Below are positions 32,319-40,684 of a stretch of DNA of 64,000 nt, piece by piece (position 1 is the first letter of the stretch; each line of letters starts with the position of its first letter). Origin of the DNA: Actinomadura sp. KC216 (GTDB taxonomy: Bacteria > Actinomycetota > Actinomycetes > Streptosporangiales > Streptosporangiaceae); the NCBI RefSeq assembly GCF_004348535.1, contig NZ_SMJX01000005.1:1-64000 (forward strand), written 5' to 3'. The position numbers and the translations under genes are program-made. Under the pieces are notes generated by a model. It ran no database searches. It was not told where the DNA came from and saw only the letters and a program-made list of their open reading frames with translations.

Positions 32319-33972
32319 CTCCAGGTCGTCGGGGGGTGCGGGGGGTCGTCCCCCCACGGAGGACGCGCAGGGCGTCGACGTCACGGTCGTCGTCGCCGTG
32401 TACAACACGATGCCGTACCTCACCGACTGCCTGAACTCGCTCGTGGGGCAGAGCATCGGCGCCGGCCGCATGGAGGTCATCGCGGTCGACGACGGCTCCA
32501 CCGACGGCAGCGAAGCCGAACTCGACCGGTTCGCGGAAGAGCACCCGGACGTCATGACGGTGCTGCGCCAGCCGAACTCCGGCGGCCCCGGCGCGCCCAG
32601 CAACCGGGCCCTGGACGTCGCCAAAGGCCGCTACGTGTACTTCGTCGGCGCCGACGACCACCTCGGCCGCGAGGCGCTGGAGCGGATGGTCGACGCGGCC
32701 GACGCATGGGGCTCGGACGTCCTCGTCGGCAAGATGATGGGCGTCAACGGGCGCGAGGTCAGGCAGGACCTCTTCGCCGAGAACCGCGCCGACGTCGACC
32801 TGTTCGACTCGCCGCTCCCGTGGCTGCTGTCCAACTGCAAGCTGTTCCGCCGCGACCTGGTGGAGCGGCACAAGCTCCGCTTCCCCGAGGACATGCCGAT
32901 CGGCAGCGACCAGCCGTTCACCATCGAGGCGTGCGTGCGCGCCGAGCGGATCTCCGTGCTCGCCGACTACACCTGCTACTACGCGATGCTCCGCGACGAC
33001 GGCGGCAACATCACGCAGGGCTCCGTCGAGGTCTACACGCGGCTGGCGTGCGCCGAGCGGCTCTTCGAGTTCGTCGCCGGGCTGCTGGAGCCGGGTCCGG
33101 GACGGGACGCGATCGTCCACCGGCACGCCAAATGGGAGCTGACGAAGCCGATCCGCGAGGGCCTCCTCGAACTGGACGGCGACAAGCGCCGCGACGTGTG
33201 CACGCGCGTCGGCGCCCTCGTCGAGAAGTACGTGTCCGACGACGTCATGGCCCTGCTCCCCGTCAAGCGGCGCGTGCGGCTCCGGCTGGCGCAGCGCGGC
33301 GACGTCGACCGCCTCTGCGAGGCCATCAGGGCCGACGCGGCGGAGAAGGCCTACGCCGTCACGATGAAGAACGGGCGCGCCTACCTCGCCTACGAGGGCT
33401 TCGAGGACGCCGAGGCCGGCCTCCCCGACGAGGACTACGAGATCACCAAAGGGCTGCGCAGGCGGCTCGGCGAGCAGGTGCGGGCGGTCGGCGCGCGGCA
33501 CGCGGACGGCATCCTGGAGATCACCGTCCGGACGCCGATCACCGGGCCCGACGCCCGTGACCCGGAGGCCGTCGGTCTCGCGTTCGCCGTCCGTGGCCGC
33601 GACGGGCGCGTCCGGCTGGACGAGGCGTCCGGCGCGGAACTCGACCGTACGCACGGCGATGACGGTGCCCTGACCCTGACCGTGCGGATGCCGAAGCCGG
33701 TGGTGTTCGCCTCCGGCTCGGCCAAGCGCACGTTAAGGCTGATGGTCCGTGCGTCCGGGGAGACGCATGACGTCGCCGTGCCCGCCGGGCTGTCCGGCCC
33801 GTGCGGATCGCTCGTGTGGCGTCGGATCAGGCCCTACCGGCTGTCGGTGCGCGGCGACGCGCGCGGCATCACGGCGATCGAGACCCGCCCGTCCTTTCCG
33901 GTCCGCGCCGTCGTCAGGCGGCTCAGGCGCGCCCTGCACCCTGGAAACGCCGCGTCATCTGGAGGTAAGTAG
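32308..33972 (+). CDS. family-2 glycosyltransferase with beta-rich C-terminal domain
   Basis: 554 residues. The GT-A domain (about 24-260) has VVVAVYNTMPYLTDCL, AVDDGSTDGSEAELD, PNSGGPGAPSNRAL and the DxD-like GADDHLG. The C-terminal half (about 330-540) is beta-rich with repeated RLSL- and EITVR-type strands. It has the same layout as the protein at 42446, with which it is paralogous. The C-domain resembles those of teichoic-acid-type glycosyl/glycerol transferases, but no polymerase active site is visible. The N-terminus contains the second copy of the GC-hairpin repeat (32331-32357). Start GTG at 32308 overlaps the previous gene. Confidence 0.82.
   Translation: MPSDSRSSGGAGGRPPTEDAQGVDVTVVVAVYNTMPYLTDCLNSLVGQSIGAGRMEVIAVDDGSTDGSEAELDRFAEEHPDVMTVLRQPNSGGPGAPSNRALDVAKGRYVYFVGADDHLGREALERMVDAADAWGSDVLVGKMMGVNGREVRQDLFAENRADVDLFDSPLPWLLSNCKLFRRDLVERHKLRFPEDMPIGSDQPFTIEACVRAERISVLADYTCYYAMLRDDGGNITQGSVEVYTRLACAERLFEFVAGLLEPGPGRDAIVHRHAKWELTKPIREGLLELDGDKRRDVCTRVGALVEKYVSDDVMALLPVKRRVRLRLAQRGDVDRLCEAIRADAAEKAYAVTMKNGRAYLAYEGFEDAEAGLPDEDYEITKGLRRRLGEQVRAVGARHADGILEITVRTPITGPDARDPEAVGLAFAVRGRDGRVRLDEASGAELDRTHGDDGALTLTVRMPKPVVFASGSAKRTLRLMVRASGETHDVAVPAGLSGPCGSLVWRRIRPYRLSVRGDARGITAIETRPSFPVRAVVRRLRRALHPGNAASSGGK
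32331..32357 (+). repeat. 27-bp hairpin repeat, copy 2
   Basis: 26 of 27 bases match the minus-strand copy at 13756-13782. It codes for a Gly-rich stretch near the N-terminus of the glycosyltransferase. Two copies in opposite orientation, both inside coding regions near gene ends, suggest a dispersed element rather than chance. Confidence 0.65.
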
Positions 33973-33975
33973 CAC

Positions 33976-35286
33976 ATGCGGATCTGCGTGGTCGCGCTCG
34001 GCAAGATCGGTCTCCCGCTCGCGGTGCAGTTCGCCCGCAAGGGCCACCGGGTGACCGGCGCCGACGTGAACGAACGCGTCGTCGCCGACGTGAACGCCGG
34101 CCGCGAGCCGTTCCCCGGGGAGGCGGACCTCGGCGTCCACCTCGCCGAGGCGGTCCGGGCCGGGCTGCTGACGGCGACGACCGACACGGCGGCGGCGGTC
34201 GCCGAGTCCGACGCGGTCGTCGTGGTCGTCCCCCTGTTCGTGGACGAGGCCGGCACGCCCGACTTCGGCTGGATGGACGCGGCGACCCGGTCGATCGCGG
34301 CGGGCCTGCGCCCGGGGACGCTGGTCAGCTACGAGACGACGCTGCCGGTCGGCACCACCCGCGGCCGCTGGGCGCCGATGCTGGCGGAGGGGTCGGGCCT
34401 GGCCGCCGGGAGCGACTTCCACCTGGTGTTCAGCCCGGAGCGCGTCCTGACCGGCCGCGTGTTCGCCGACCTGCGCCGCTACCCGAAGCTCGTCGGCGGC
34501 ATCGACGAGGCGTCCGCGCGGCACGGCGTGGAGTTCTACGAGCAGGTCCTCGACTTCGACGAGCGGCCCGACCTCGACCGCCCGAACGGCGTGTGGGACC
34601 TCGGCTCCGCCGAGGCCGCCGAGCTGGCCAAGCTCGCCGAGACCACGTACCGGGACGTCAACATCGGCCTCGCCAACCAGTTCGCCCGCTACGCCGACAC
34701 CGTCGGGGTGGACGTCACCAAGGTGATCGAGGCGTGCAACACGCAGCCGTTCAGCCACATCCACCAGCCGGGCATCGCGGTCGGCGGCCACTGCATCCCC
34801 GTGTATCCGCGGATGTACCTGTGGAACGACCCGGACGCGACCGTCGTCCGCGCCGCCCGCGACGCCAACCTGGCGATGCCCGAATACGCCGTCGGCCTCC
34901 TCGCGGACGCCTACGGCGACCTCACCGGCGCGGAGGTCCTCGTGCTGGGCGCCGCCTACCGGGGAGGCGTGAAGGAGACGGCGTTCTCCGGCGTCTTCCC
35001 GACCGTGGAGGCGCTGCGCGAGCGCGGCGCCGTCCCGTACGTGTCCGACCCGATGTACACGGCCGGGGAACTGGAGGCCCTCGGTCTGCCACCGCACCAG
35101 GGTGAGCCGGTGACCGCCGCGATCGTCCAGGCCGACCACGCCGAGTACCGCGACCTGGGCGCGGATGACCTGCCCGGCGTCAAGGCCCTGGTCGACGGCC
35201 GCCGCGTCACCGACCCGTCCCGCTGGGCGGGCGTCCACCGCGTCGTCATCGGCGCGCCCGACCAGAGCTCCCGAACGAGCCGGTAG
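33976..35286 (+). CDS. wbpA: nucleotide-sugar 6-dehydrogenase (WbpA-like)
   Basis: 436 residues of the UDP-glucose/UDP-GlcNAc/GDP-mannose dehydrogenase family. The N-terminal Rossmann motif VVALGKIGLPLAVQFARKG is followed by SYETTLPVGTTR, FSPERVLTGRVF, a central AELAKLAETTYRDVNIGLANQF helix, the catalytic cysteine Cys273 in VGGHCIPVYP, and a C-terminal NAD/UDP domain (VLVLGAAYRGGVKE). It oxidises a UDP-hexose C6 in two steps. In this locus UDP-GlcNAc to UDP-GlcNAcA is the most sensible reaction (inference from neighbours). The ATG has a normal spacing after GGAGG. Confidence 0.85.
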   Translation: MRICVVALGKIGLPLAVQFARKGHRVTGADVNERVVADVNAGREPFPGEADLGVHLAEAVRAGLLTATTDTAAAVAESDAVVVVVPLFVDEAGTPDFGWMDAATRSIAAGLRPGTLVSYETTLPVGTTRGRWAPMLAEGSGLAAGSDFHLVFSPERVLTGRVFADLRRYPKLVGGIDEASARHGVEFYEQVLDFDERPDLDRPNGVWDLGSAEAAELAKLAETTYRDVNIGLANQFARYADTVGVDVTKVIEACNTQPFSHIHQPGIAVGGHCIPVYPRMYLWNDPDATVVRAARDANLAMPEYAVGLLADAYGDLTGAEVLVLGAAYRGGVKETAFSGVFPTVEALRERGAVPYVSDPMYTAGELEALGLPPHQGEPVTAAIVQADHAEYRDLGADDLPGVKALVDGRRVTDPSRWAGVHRVVIGAPDQSSRTSR

Positions 35287-35298
35287 TTCCGGACGCCG

Positions 35299-36879
35299 GT
35301 GTCCGGGCTGACCGAAACGGAGAAGGAATTGCAGAAAGAGGACGAGGCCGGACGCACGGGCTCGCGCGGCCGGGTCGTCATGCTCGTCGACAACGGCGTC
35401 GAGCGTGACTCGCGGGTGCAGAAGCAGGCGATGTACGCCGCGGCGGCGGGATGGGAGGTGCACCTCATCGGCTTCCACCGGGGCAAGAAGAAGAAGCGCT
35501 GGACGCTCGGCGAGGCCAACGTGATGCTCGTGCCGCTGGGCGAGGTCCTGAACAAGCCGAGGTACCGTCCGGTGCGCTCCATGATCCGCCGCCCGCTCGC
35601 CTACGGGCACCCGGACATCGCGACGTACCGGCGCCGGCTCGCCCAGTCCCGCCGCGCCGAGCTCGCCGCGAGCCGGCTGGAGCCGGGGGCCTCCAGGCCG
35701 GTGCGCAGGACCTGGCTCCTCGGACGGCGCGTCGCGGCCAAGGTCCAGCAGCGCTGGATCGGGCTGCGGGCCCGCCAGACCGATTCGCTCACCGCCGCCC
35801 GCAACAGCCAGGACTCGCCGCTGGAGAAGTTCATGGTCGCGGTCTGGCTCAAGCTTCTGGGCGACCGGGCCTGGCGCGTTCTGGACCGCGGCATGTGGGA
35901 CTGGGAGGCGGCCTACGGGAAGGTCATCGACGAGCTCGAGCCGGACATCATCCACGGCAACGACTTCCGGATGCTCGCCATCGGCGCGCGCGCCACGCTG
36001 CGGGCGCGGGCACGGGGCCGGCAGGTGAAGTTCGTATGGGACGCCCACGAGTACCTTCCGGGCGTCCGCTGGAACAACCCGCCGCGCTGGCACCCCGCCA
36101 TGATCGCGATGGAGCGCGAGTACGCCCCCGTGGCGGACGCGATCGTGACCGTCTCGGAGCCCCTGGCGGAATGGCTCGTCGAGGAGCACGGGCTCAAGCG
36201 CAGGCCCGCCGTGGTGCTCAACGCCCCGGTCACCGACGTCGAGGTGAGCGCGGACCAGCCGGTGCCCGACATGCGGGAGATGTGCGGCATCGACGCCGAC
36301 ACCCCGCTCGCGGTCTACAGCGGCGGCGCCACCAAGCAGCGCGGCCTGGACATCATCATCGAGACGCTGCCGCGGCTGCCGGGGCTGCATGTCGCCCTGA
36401 TCGTCCCCTCGTCGCGGGCCGACTACGTGAAGGCGCTGATGAACCGCGCCACCGAGCTCGGCGTCCGGGACCGGGTGACCCTGCTGCCGTTCGTCCCGTT
36501 CGACCAGGTCGTCCCGTTCCTGTCGGCGGCGGACTTCGGCATCCACCCGCTGCACCACCTGCCGAACCACGAGATCGCGCTGGCCACGAAGTTCTTCGAG
36601 TACGCGCACGCCCGGCTGCCGATCGTCGTCAGCGACGTCAAGGCGATGAGCGACGTCGTCAAGGAGACCGGGCACGGCGAGGTGTTCACGGCCGAGGACG
36701 AGGACGACTTCGTGCGGGCCGTCACCGCGGTCATGCAGAACCTGAAGAAGTACCGCGACGTGTACGACGAGCGGCCCGACCTGCTCCACCAGTGGACGTG
36801 GCCCGCGCAGGCCGAGATCCTGGACGCCGTCTACACGGAGCTGCTGCCGTCCTCCCGGACGCCGGCCGTTCGCGAGTGA
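35299..36879 (+). CDS. GT4-type glycosyltransferase
   Basis: 526 residues of the GT-B fold. An N-terminal domain with VVMLVDNGVERDSRVQKQA and IDELEPDIIHGNDFRML is linked to a C-terminal domain with VYSGGATKQRGLDIIIETL, RVTLLPFVPFDQVVPFLSAADFGIHPL and LATKFFEYAHARLPIVVSD, which bind the nucleotide-sugar donor. A long basic insertion (about residues 100-200) separates the early helices. The GTG start is chosen by the frame; no good Shine-Dalgarno is seen. The next gene overlaps its stop (GTGA). Confidence 0.85.
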   Translation: MSGLTETEKELQKEDEAGRTGSRGRVVMLVDNGVERDSRVQKQAMYAAAAGWEVHLIGFHRGKKKKRWTLGEANVMLVPLGEVLNKPRYRPVRSMIRRPLAYGHPDIATYRRRLAQSRRAELAASRLEPGASRPVRRTWLLGRRVAAKVQQRWIGLRARQTDSLTAARNSQDSPLEKFMVAVWLKLLGDRAWRVLDRGMWDWEAAYGKVIDELEPDIIHGNDFRMLAIGARATLRARARGRQVKFVWDAHEYLPGVRWNNPPRWHPAMIAMEREYAPVADAIVTVSEPLAEWLVEEHGLKRRPAVVLNAPVTDVEVSADQPVPDMREMCGIDADTPLAVYSGGATKQRGLDIIIETLPRLPGLHVALIVPSSRADYVKALMNRATELGVRDRVTLLPFVPFDQVVPFLSAADFGIHPLHHLPNHEIALATKFFEYAHARLPIVVSDVKAMSDVVKETGHGEVFTAEDEDDFVRAVTAVMQNLKKYRDVYDERPDLLHQWTWPAQAEILDAVYTELLPSSRTPAVRE

Positions 36880-38135
36880 GTGACCGGCCGATGAAGAGCA
36901 CAGCCCACGGCAGGGACGTCGCCGTCGTCACACCCTGGTACCCGACTCCGGAGCACAAGGCCCGGGGCGCGTTCGTGGAGGGGATGGTCAAGGCGACGGC
37001 GCCGGGCTGCGGCGATGTCACCGTCTACCACACCTATGCCTGGATCGTGGACCCGGAGGCGGAGGACGCGGCCGTGGTGGCCGACGCGCATCGGAGCCTG
37101 CTGCCGAGCGCGCTGCGTCCCGAGCCGACGGTCGCGGGCGCGCGGCTGGTGCGCGTCCCGGCACTGACCGGGCGGCGGGTGGCCGGGCAGCGGTCGTTCG
37201 CGGACCTCGCCCGCGGCCATGCCCTGTGGCTCCGCGAGGCGCTGGGCGGCGAGCCGATCCCCGCGCCGATCGTCCACGCGCACGTGGGGCTCCGCGGCGG
37301 CTGGACGGCGGTGGAGAACGCCAGGCCGGACGCGCGCGTGTTCGTCACCGAGCACGCGTCCTTCCTCGGGCAGGTGCTCGACGAGCCCGACTCGCGGGAG
37401 ATGTACCGGGAGGTGCTGGCGCGCTGCACCGGCTTCCTCGTGGTCTCGGAGACGCTTCGGGAGCAGCTGTCGGAGGCCTTCCCCGACCTCGCCCACAAGA
37501 TCGGCATGATCTCGAACCCGATCTTCTTCGACGCGCCCAGGAACCGGCCCGTCACCGAGCTGCGCCGCTGGCTGTACGTGGGGGGCCTCATCGAGCACAA
37601 GGGCGTCGGCCTGCTGCTGGAGGCGTTCGCCAAGTGCCACGCCGAGGACCGGGACCTGACCTTGACGATGGTGGGGGACGGGCGGCTCGCGAAGGAGCTG
37701 ACGGCCCGCGCCGCCGAACTCGGGGTCGAGGACGCCGTCACCCTGACCGGCGCCCTCCAGCCGGACGAGGCCCTGCGGCGGATGCGGGAGCACGACGTGC
37801 TCGTCCACCCGTCCCGCGGGGAGACCTTCGGGGTCGCGATCGTCGAGGCGGTCGCCGCCGGGCTGCCCGTGCTGGTCACCCGCTGCGGCGGGCCGCAGGT
37901 CACCCTCGCCGGGGTGGAGGACGCCGCCGGCGAGATGATCGATGTGGACGACGACCCCGACACGATCGTGGCCGGGTACCGGCGGCTGCGCGAGCGGTTC
38001 CCCGACGGTCTCGACCTGCCGGAGGCCCGCCGGGTCCTGGACGAGCGCTACGGCCACCGCACTGTGGCCGAGGAGCACTACCGGCACTGGTTCCCGGACG
38101 ACCCCGCCGACGACCGGAGGACGGACGCGCCGTGA
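36876..38135 (+). CDS. GT4-type glycosyltransferase
   Basis: 419 residues, GT-B fold. Seen: N-terminal VVTPWYPTPEHKARGAFVEGM with IVHAHVGLRGGW and FVTEHASFL, then GGLIEHKGVGLLLEAFAKC, the donor-site VGDGRLAKEL, VHPSRGETFGVAIVEAVAAGLPVLVTRCGG (E-x7-E region). The start was set at the GTG (36876) overlapping the previous stop; ATG 36891 is an alternative five codons in. Presumably adds one sugar of the polymer repeat. Confidence 0.88.
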   Translation: MSDRPMKSTAHGRDVAVVTPWYPTPEHKARGAFVEGMVKATAPGCGDVTVYHTYAWIVDPEAEDAAVVADAHRSLLPSALRPEPTVAGARLVRVPALTGRRVAGQRSFADLARGHALWLREALGGEPIPAPIVHAHVGLRGGWTAVENARPDARVFVTEHASFLGQVLDEPDSREMYREVLARCTGFLVVSETLREQLSEAFPDLAHKIGMISNPIFFDAPRNRPVTELRRWLYVGGLIEHKGVGLLLEAFAKCHAEDRDLTLTMVGDGRLAKELTARAAELGVEDAVTLTGALQPDEALRRMREHDVLVHPSRGETFGVAIVEAVAAGLPVLVTRCGGPQVTLAGVEDAAGEMIDVDDDPDTIVAGYRRLRERFPDGLDLPEARRVLDERYGHRTVAEEHYRHWFPDDPADDRRTDAP

Positions 38136-38671
38136 ACGTACTCTTCCTCGCCCTGGGCGGCACCCGGCGTCCGGCGATCACCGCCGAGGCCGAGCATGTG
38201 ATCGCGCACGGCGACAAGGTGACCGTGCTCGTGGGCACGGCCGCGAAATGGCGCAAGGGGCCGCTTCCGGAAGGAGTCGACCTGGTCGAGCTATCGCGGC
38301 TCGAACACGGTTCCCGGCCCGCCATCGTGCGGCTGCTGCTGACCCGCGTCCCGCTGTTCCTCCTGCGCGTGTGCCTGCCCGGCCCGTTGCGCGGGCTGAG
38401 CAAGCGGCTGCGGTCGGCGTACGTGCGCCGCGTCGAGCGTCCCGTCGATCGCCGGCTGGCCCGCCTCTACCGGCGCGACCCGGCCCGTGCGCGGGAGCGC
38501 GTCATCGACCGCGACCTGCTGCGCGGCCGGTCGATCGACCTCGTCATCGTCGGTGACCCGGAGTCGATGGTCGTCGCGGCCGGACTGCGCGACGTGATCG
38601 CGCGCTCCGGGGCGCGGCTCGCCTACACCGGCACCCAAGAACGGCCGCTGGCCGGTCACGTCGAAGGATGA
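38132..38671 (+). CDS. short protein paralogous to the one at 40080
   Basis: 179 residues, not a known enzyme. The N-terminus (NVLFLALGGTRRPAITAEAE, HGDKVTVLVG) looks like the first strand and helix of a GT-B Rossmann domain. The rest (RLRSAYVRRVERPVDRRLARLYRR, SIDLVIVGDPESMVVA) ends after a single strand-helix pair, so the C-terminal donor domain of a glycosyltransferase is absent. It resembles the 193-residue protein at 40080. The GTG is coupled to the preceding glycosyltransferase (4-bp overlap). Could be an accessory or regulatory subunit; function unknown. Confidence 0.7.
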   Translation: MNVLFLALGGTRRPAITAEAEHVIAHGDKVTVLVGTAAKWRKGPLPEGVDLVELSRLEHGSRPAIVRLLLTRVPLFLLRVCLPGPLRGLSKRLRSAYVRRVERPVDRRLARLYRRDPARARERVIDRDLLRGRSIDLVIVGDPESMVVAAGLRDVIARSGARLAYTGTQERPLAGHVEG

Positions 38672-38676
38672 GATAG

Positions 38677-40083
38677 ATGGCCAACCGTCGCCCACGGCTG
38701 CTGTACCTCGCCTTCTACTTTCCTCCGTCGCGGGCCAGCGGCGTGTACCGTCCGCGGGCGACGGCCAATCTGCTGGTCGAGAAGGGCTGGGACGTCACGG
38801 TCTTCGCCGCGCCGATGCCCTTCCTCCGGGACGCCATCGGCTCGTTCGACGAGAGGCTGCTGGATTCGGTGGATCCGCGGATCGAGGTCGTGCGGCCCGA
38901 CCTGGACCTGTTCGTCTGGCAGCACAACGTGCGCGACTACAGCAGGTTCCGCGGGACGTTCCCGCATTTCGCCCGCTCGCTGTACGGCTGGAAGCAGAAG
39001 CACGTCTTCCCGGAGAACTACGCGTCGTGGGCCTGGGCGAGCGTCCGGCGGGCGCTGCGCATGCACACGCGGAAGAAATTCGACGTCGTGCTGGCGACGG
39101 GAAATCCGTTCGCCTCGTTCGCGGCGGCCTGGCTTTTCAACCGGCTGACCCGGACTCCCTACATTCTCGACAACCGCGACGCCTGGACCCTCGACCTTTT
39201 CAGCGAGGAGCCCGCGTTCGAGGACGGCCACCCGGCCTATTCCTGGGAACGGCGGGTGCTGAAGCGGGCGTCCAATGTCGTCTTCGTGAACGAGGCGCTG
39301 CGGTCCTGGCACGCCGAGCGTTATCCGCGGGTGGCGGACCGGATGATGGTCGTCCCGAACGGCTGGGACGCCGACACGCTCGACGCCACGGTCGAGCCGC
39401 CCACGAAGATCCGCAACGGGCGGGACGAGCGCCGCCCCCGCTTCTCCTACGTCGGCACGCTGACCGGAAAGCAGCCCATCGAGGCGATGATCGACGGCTT
39501 CGCCCGCGCCCGCGAACATCCGGATCTGGCCGGTGCCGGGCTCGACCTGCACGGGTACCTCGGGTTCTTCAAGGGGTCCGACGGGACCCTCCGCAAACGG
39601 CTCGCGCCCACGTCCGACGAGGAGGACGGCGGCGGGCGGAAGGAGCAGAAGGAGCAGCAGGGCGAGCGGGATCTGGCGCCCGGGGTGCGCTACCGCGGTC
39701 CGGCGTCCAAGATCGAACTGCACGAGGTGTACCGGAACACCGACGTCCTGGTGTTCCTCGCGGGCGGGGCGCGCTACGTCACCTCCGGGAAGGTGTTCGA
39801 GTACATGGCGGCGGGCCGTCCGATCGTGTCGGTCCACGCGCCCGGGTCGGCGGCCGAGGAGGTTCTGCGGGACTACCCGCTGTGGTTCAACCCGGGCGGG
39901 CTCGAACCGGACGCCATCGCCCGGTCGATGGTCGAGGCCGCGAAGGCGGCGGCGGGTCTCGACCAGCGGCAGATCGCCGAAGCGCGCGACTACGCGCGGC
40001 GCTTCGAACGCACCGTGTCGCTGGAGCCGTTGGTGCGGCGCCTGACAGAACTGGCCGCCCGCGGGGGTGCGGCCGCCGGATGA
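38677..40083 (+). CDS. GT4-type glycosyltransferase
   Basis: 468 residues, GT-B fold. Seen: LLYLAFYFPPSRASGVYRPRATA, the domain-linking FVNEALRSWHAERYP and VVPNGWD, SYVGTLTGKQPIEAMIDGFA and GKVFEYMAAGRPIVSVHAPGSAAEEVL. An extra charged, low-complexity stretch of Glu, Lys, Gly and Gln (about residues 310-330) sits in the donor domain. ATG start lies 5 bp after the previous gene. The next short protein overlaps its stop. Confidence 0.85.
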   Translation: MANRRPRLLYLAFYFPPSRASGVYRPRATANLLVEKGWDVTVFAAPMPFLRDAIGSFDERLLDSVDPRIEVVRPDLDLFVWQHNVRDYSRFRGTFPHFARSLYGWKQKHVFPENYASWAWASVRRALRMHTRKKFDVVLATGNPFASFAAAWLFNRLTRTPYILDNRDAWTLDLFSEEPAFEDGHPAYSWERRVLKRASNVVFVNEALRSWHAERYPRVADRMMVVPNGWDADTLDATVEPPTKIRNGRDERRPRFSYVGTLTGKQPIEAMIDGFARAREHPDLAGAGLDLHGYLGFFKGSDGTLRKRLAPTSDEEDGGGRKEQKEQQGERDLAPGVRYRGPASKIELHEVYRNTDVLVFLAGGARYVTSGKVFEYMAAGRPIVSVHAPGSAAEEVLRDYPLWFNPGGLEPDAIARSMVEAAKAAAGLDQRQIAEARDYARRFERTVSLEPLVRRLTELAARGGAAAG

Positions 40084-40661
40084 CCGAGCTGGGAGGCGAA
40101 GACGTGAACCAGGGGCCGTCCCCCCGGGTGCTGATCCTGGCCATGGACCCCAGAACCCACAAGCGCGACTACAGGAGGGTCGCCGGGCTCGCCGCCCACT
40201 TCCTCGACGAGGAGGGGGCGCAGGTCGAGGTGGTGACCGCCGAGTCGAGCGGCTGGACGGCGCTGGACGAGCGGGCGCGGCTGCACCCGATCGACAGGTT
40301 CGAGGCCAGGCATCCGCTGCCCTGGCTGGAGCACACGATCGTGAGCAGGGTGCCGCGTGCCGTCGTGTGGCCGTTCATCCGGCTCGGCCGTCCCGGTGCC
40401 GTCCTGGACCGGGTGCAGCGGCGCGTCTCCGGCGCCGTCCACCGGCGGCTCTTCGTCGTGCCCTTCTACCGGCACGTCCGGCCGCTGCTTTTGTCCCGGA
40501 TCGCGCGGCGGCGCGTCCTGCCCGGCATCGACATGGCCCGGGTCAGCCGGGTCATCGTGATCGAGGACACGTCGGTGCCGTTCGCCCGGCGGCTCGCCCG
40601 CCGGTACCCGGACCTCACCGTGACGACGCGGCAGACCCGGACCCTCGAACCCGAGGTCTGA
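40080..40661 (+). CDS. short protein paralogous to the one at 38132
   Basis: 193 residues. The opening VLILAMDPRTHKRDYRRVAGLAA and EGAQVEVVTAESSG again look like the start of a GT-B N-domain. The central run of arginine-rich helix with VHRRLFVVPFYRHVRPLLLSRIARRR and the closing RVIVIEDTSVPFARRLARRYPDLTV match the order of segments in the 38132 protein. It lacks donor-site motifs. The ATG overlaps the previous stop (ATGA). It ends the plus-strand operon and converges with the epimerase gene. Confidence 0.7.
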   Translation: MTELGGEDVNQGPSPRVLILAMDPRTHKRDYRRVAGLAAHFLDEEGAQVEVVTAESSGWTALDERARLHPIDRFEARHPLPWLEHTIVSRVPRAVVWPFIRLGRPGAVLDRVQRRVSGAVHRRLFVVPFYRHVRPLLLSRIARRRVLPGIDMARVSRVIVIEDTSVPFARRLARRYPDLTVTTRQTRTLEPEV

Positions 40662-40684
40662 GGAGGGCCCGGGACCCGCGCCGG

